Below are positions 23,130 through 24,001 of a DNA stretch of 24,001 nt, piece by piece (position 1 is the stretch's first letter; every line of letters begins with the position of its first letter). The DNA is from Duodenibacillus intestinigallinarum (GTDB taxonomy: Bacteria; Pseudomonadota; Gammaproteobacteria; Burkholderiales; Burkholderiaceae_F): the NCBI GenBank assembly GCA_019117105.1, contig DXAH01000036.1:1-24001 (forward strand). The letters are read 5' to 3'. The notes beneath the pieces are model-generated. The model was given only the letters and a program-made list of their open reading frames with translations, ran no database searches and was not told the origin of the DNA. The position numbers and the translations under genes were made by a program.

Positions 23130-24001
23130 TTACTCGTCCCCGTTCGTTTCGAGGTTTTCAGTTACTACAAATCGAATCAAGCGGTGAGGATGCAGAGTAC
23201 CTCTTGCGTCCACCTTCACCGTTCCCAATAGTTCGCCCGACGAGCCGTATGCTCGCAACAGTTCGCCGTGGCGCGTATCTTTCAGAGGCAGCCGCTGACC
23301 GTTTCTCAAGCGTTCGGTCTGTACCGCATCGAGCCGGACGCTACCGAGCGTCTGAAGCAGAAAATCCGCTCCCTTGAGAAAGGCTCGGCGCTCTTGAACC
23401 GTTTTTTCTTTGTCGTCGATCACCGCAAAGGGGATCGCGTCGGCAATCTTCAAGTCTCCGACTTCGGTGCGCCGCAGACTTTCCAAATGGGCAAAGCACC
23501 CAAGTTTACGACCGATGTCGTCAGCCAGCACACGGATGTATGTTCCTTTACTCACCCGGACATCGATTTTGGCCGTCTCGCTGTCAAACTCCATCAGTTC
23601 GAGATGGTGCACATGGACCTTTCTCGGATGGCGCTCAACTTCAATGCCGCGTCGCGCAAGATCATACAGATTTTTGCCGTCGCGTTTGATGGCCGAGTAC
23701 ATCGGCGGCACCTGTTCGATCTGGCCGGTAAATTCAGGCAAAAGCGCTTCAAGCGCTTGGCGCGTCGGACGCATGTCAGACGTTTCCGTCACCTCACCGG
23801 TCTTATCCATCGTATCGGTGCGCGCGCCGAAGCGAAGCACCGCTTCATAGCGCTTATCGGCATGCAAAAGATCGGCCGAATACTTTGTTGCGTTGCCGAA
23901 AGCCAGGGGCAAAAGCCCTGTCGCAAAGGGATCAAGGGTACCGGTATGGCCGGCTTTCTGCGCATTGATCAAGCGGCGCGAGAGCTGCAGAGCCCAGTTA
24001 G
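23130..24001 (-). CDS. truB: tRNA pseudouridine(55) synthase TruB, 5' end outside window
   Basis: TruB makes pseudouridine 55 in the T loop of tRNAs. The frame stays open to the right edge of the window (reading NWALQLSRRLINAQ before the motif), so the N-terminal residues are missing. The catalytic Asp lies in AGHTGTLDPFATGLL. Further family features are RYEAVLRFG, QVPPMYSAIKRDGKNLYDLAR, VRVSKGTYIRVLADDIG and the C-terminal RNA-binding segment. A TTG inside the frame near 23972 is not the true start. It is followed by typA after three bases. Confidence 0.95.
   Translation of the reverse strand, partial: NWALQLSRRLINAQKAGHTGTLDPFATGLLPLAFGNATKYSADLLHADKRYEAVLRFGARTDTMDKTGEVTETSDMRPTRQALEALLPEFTGQIEQVPPMYSAIKRDGKNLYDLARRGIEVERHPRKVHVHHLELMEFDSETAKIDVRVSKGTYIRVLADDIGRKLGCFAHLESLRRTEVGDLKIADAIPFAVIDDKEKTVQERRAFLKGADFLLQTLGSVRLDAVQTERLRNGQRLPLKDTRHGELLRAYGSSGELLGTVKVDARGTLHPHRLIRFVVTENLETNGDE

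Noticed and set aside
21531..23231. 566-codon open frame antisense to typA
   Set aside because: Histidine- and valine-rich composition typical of the reverse complement of a biased gene; typA on the other strand is certain.
1..24001. CRISPR arrays, rRNA genes or a second tRNA
   Set aside because: No regularly spaced direct repeats and no other cloverleaf or rRNA signature were seen.

Overview
The window looks like the chromosome of a gut Betaproteobacterium, most likely Burkholderiales of the Sutterellaceae type (Sutterella/Parasutterella-like). This is inference from moderately GC-rich coding DNA, the truB-typA order, a parE/AI-2E-transporter stretch and PKD plus leucine-rich-repeat surface-type proteins. 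No rRNA or other phylogenetic marker is present, so the assignment is not firm.

Layout, left to right. (1) 1-1850: two overlapping plus-strand genes for repeat proteins (a PKD-like domain plus about 26-residue BspA-like repeats), the first cut by the window edge, closed by a strong terminator. (2) 1991-3290: a DUF401-type membrane protein with its own terminator. (3) 3316-6546: a copper module. It holds a minus-strand Cu(I) P-type ATPase whose last 71 codons are a CopZ-like metallochaperone with its own Shine-Dalgarno and ATG, and a divergent HxlR-type regulator with a Cys/His-rich tail. Two palindromes lie over the regulator's promoter. (4) 6730-7110: an orphan AlpA-type regulator. (5) 7173-13019, minus strand: metQ, a RibD-C/DHFR-like reductase, a SIMPL-domain protein, parE and an AI-2E family transporter, which is ordinary chromosomal content. 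(6) 13157-13232: tRNA-Arg(CCU). (7) 13278-14054: a gene-poor, apparently decayed stretch. (8) 14055-18063: a more AT-rich metal/stress island. It contains an ArsR repressor, a stand-alone HMA protein and a P1B-2 (Zn/Cd/Pb) ATPase without its own N-terminal HMA domain, then a MerR regulator divergent from a metallo-beta-lactamase-fold hydrolase. (9) 18255-20026: a MATE exporter and a small protein resembling an AP2/integrase-arm DNA-binding domain. (10) 20100-21174: two 5'-truncated genes, eptA and a sensor histidine kinase, joined back to back. (11) 21205-24001, minus strand: typA and the 3' part of truB, three bases apart.

How the parts work together. The copper module pairs export (CopA) with an in-frame chaperone and probably its own regulator. 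The second metal module puts an ArsR repressor, an HMA donor protein and an exporter under one repeated operator word (TTGCTTAAT, three copies). The MerR/hydrolase pair has a textbook MerR promoter: a near-palindrome inside a 19-20 bp spacer. The tRNA gene, the decayed DNA, the different base composition and the truncated eptA/kinase junction suggest that roughly 13.2-21.2 kb is a region of past insertion and rearrangement. The flanks (parE, typA, truB) are conserved housekeeping genes.
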